Part shown: positions 63,093-64,000 of the stretch, piece after piece
Layout of the letters: each line of letters opens with the position of its first letter
Numbering within the stretch: the stretch's first letter is position 1
Assembly (NCBI RefSeq): GCF_024701975.1
Contig: NZ_JANLNM010000015.1
Span: 1-64,000 of the forward strand
Source: Variovorax sp. ZS18.2.2
GTDB lineage: Bacteria > Pseudomonadota > Gammaproteobacteria > Burkholderiales > Burkholderiaceae_C
Direction: 5' to 3'
Length of the DNA stretch: 64,000 bases
Notes under the pieces: model-generated
The model's database searches: none
What the model saw: the letters and a program-made list of their open reading frames with translations, nothing else
What the model was told of the DNA's origin: nothing
Program-made: the position numbers and the translations under genes

Positions 63093-63606
63093 CCAGCACC
63101 ACGATAACCCTCACCGGGTGCCATCGGGCGTCATTGCCACGATCGCTGCGGCCATGGCCTGCGCGGCACTGCTCGCATGCCCCGCCGCCGGCGCGCAAAC
63201 GCTCGGCGAACTCGCGGCCGTGCAACGCGCCAAGCAACAGGCCGAGTTGCTCAAGAGCCAGAAGGACCTGGCCGACGCCCAGGCCGCCGCGACCCCGAAA
63301 CCCGAACGGCTCGAGCCGACGAAGGTGGAAGCAGAGGAGACGAAAGCCGCGACACGTCGCGCGGCGCTTGCCGCGAGACCCAAGATCGTCCTGCACGCGC
63401 TGTACGCGCGCAACGGAGTCTGGGTCGCGGAACTTGCGTCGGGCCAAGGACTTGCGCTCGCACTCGTCGGCATGCAGGTCTATGGCAATCGCATCTCCGC
63501 GATCGACCAACGCGGATTGGTACTGTTCAAGCCCTGCACCGCGCAAGACGCGAGCGAGAAGTCGCGTTGCGGCCAGCGCATCCTTGTCCTTGGCGAAGCC
63601 GTCTGA
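63076..63606 (+). CDS. pilP: PilP-type pilus protein
   Basis: A 176-residue exported protein overlapping pilO by 17 bases. The signal peptide ends near PAAGAQTLG; a helical segment (LAAVQRAKQQAELLKSQKDL) precedes a small beta-rich domain (PKIVLHALYARNGVWVAELA, VYGNRISAIDQRGLVLF). It fits R64-type PilP, which helps link inner-membrane components to the secretin. A PilP-like domain also appears in the protein encoded at 27688-28866. Confidence 0.82.
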   Translation: MSPAINQHHDNPHRVPSGVIATIAAAMACAALLACPAAGAQTLGELAAVQRAKQQAELLKSQKDLADAQAAATPKPERLEPTKVEAEETKAATRRAALAARPKIVLHALYARNGVWVAELASGQGLALALVGMQVYGNRISAIDQRGLVLFKPCTAQDASEKSRCGQRILVLGEAV

Positions 63607-63608
63607 TC

Positions 63609-64000
63609 ATGCGCTGGTTCTCTAGAAGAGACTCTTCCCCACACTCGCACGACGAGGCCAGGGGCGATGCACGCAGCGTGCCCGCTACGAAAGTACGCGC
63701 GCATGCCAAGGCCCCGCCTCCCGCGAATCGCGATGCCCCTGGCGAAAGTCTTGCTGCTGACGTCGATCATCGCGTCGTGCAACTGCGTGAATCGCGCGGA
63801 CCCGGCGAACCATCCGATGCTGCTCGCGCGATAGCCAAAGGGAAAGCCGATGAGGCGCCCGGAAGTTATCGCACTTACGCCGATGTCCCCAAGTTCCTCG
63901 GCGTGATGACGCTCGGGGAGCGACCTGTCGTGCAACTGGTCAAGGCCGATCACGATCAGGTGGTCGTGATCGAGCTGGCCGGTCGCAGCGCGGTGATCGT
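63609..64000 (+). CDS. pilQ: Start of the PilQ pilus ATPase gene (3' partial)
   Basis: An ATG at 63609, two bases after the pilP stop, opens a frame that stays open to the window edge: MRWFSRRDSSPHSHDEARGD, then a charged linker and SYRTYADVPKFLGVMTLGER. This is consistent with the N-terminus of PilQ, the GspE-like ATPase that follows pilP in R64-type operons. The catalytic domain lies outside the window, so the name rests mainly on gene order. Confidence 0.7.
   Translation, partial: MRWFSRRDSSPHSHDEARGDARSVPATKVRAHAKAPPPANRDAPGESLAADVDHRVVQLRESRGPGEPSDAARAIAKGKADEAPGSYRTYADVPKFLGVMTLGERPVVQLVKADHDQVVVIELAGRSAVI

Noticed and set aside
1..64000. Insertion sequence, integrase, tRNA or att site
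   Set aside because: No transposase or integrase motifs, no tRNA cloverleaf and no terminal direct repeats were found; the element ends must lie outside the window or remain undetected.

Overview
The window is high-GC betaproteobacterial DNA. The gene content points to Burkholderiales: a Bug/TctC-type binding protein, a 3-hydroxybenzoate 6-hydroxylase-like flavoprotein and a type VI VgrG island. Nearly all of it from about 5 kb to the right edge is the inside of a large integrative and conjugative element (ICE) of the PFGI-1/ICEclc/SPI-7 type, with a type-G (GI) conjugation apparatus and an R64-like thin (type IVb) pilus operon. No integrase, att site, tRNA, rRNA or insertion sequence is visible, so the element extends beyond the window on at least the right side.

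Layout. (1) 1-4.9 kb, plus strand: VgrG (5' truncated), a putative VRR-NUC nuclease effector and its TsiV/DUF3396 immunity protein. (2) 5.0-17.8 kb, minus strand: the ICE replication and partition module. In transcription order it holds parA, parB, a DUF2857-like gene, a short winged-helix paralogue, the STY4528-type replication protein, a small winged-helix gene, TIGR03761, DUF3158, ssb, several small regulators and an SNF2-type helicase. (3) 17.8-22.4 kb: an A+T-richer segment with a plus-strand regulator divergent from parA, then a cargo block with a tricarboxylate-type solute-binding protein, an aromatic-ring monooxygenase and a divergent LysR regulator. (4) 22.4-26.0 kb, minus strand: the MobH relaxase TraI and an upstream partner gene. 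(5) 26.0-27.4 kb: a long non-coding, structured control region with a bulged palindrome, two inverted perfect DnaA boxes around an A+T-rich core, a tandem 37-bp-period array and several hairpins. (6) 27.4-51.2 kb, plus strand: the mating-pair-formation operon from TIGR03759 through TraD, TIGR03747, RAQPRD, TIGR03758, TIGR03745, TIGR03750, TIGR03746, TIGR03749, TIGR03752, TIGR03751, the VirB4-like ATPase, TIGR03757, TIGR03756 and TIGR03755 to TraG, with some accessory genes inside. (7) 51.2-57.8 kb: accessory genes, including a SprT-like protease, small regulators, a DUF4156 lipoprotein, a PH-domain protein, a DsbC-like protein and a transglycosylase fused to a TIGR03758-like membrane domain. 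(8) 58.2-64.0 kb, plus strand: pilL, a TcpQ-like gene, pilN, pilO, pilP and the start of pilQ.

How it fits together: the relaxase and coupling protein process the DNA and deliver it to the type-G secretion channel. The thin pilus probably helps recipient contact. ParAB, the replication proteins, SSB and the helicase maintain the excised circle. The most interesting non-coding signal is a pair of related tandem arrays, at 11.77-11.85 kb and 26.80-26.86 kb. Both have a 37-bp period and share a CGCGACGGTCGCG spacer. They lie on opposite strands but in the same orientation relative to the genes downstream of them, which suggests a shared cis-acting control or replication element. Function names rest on reading the translated sequences and on recalled family features; no database search was run.
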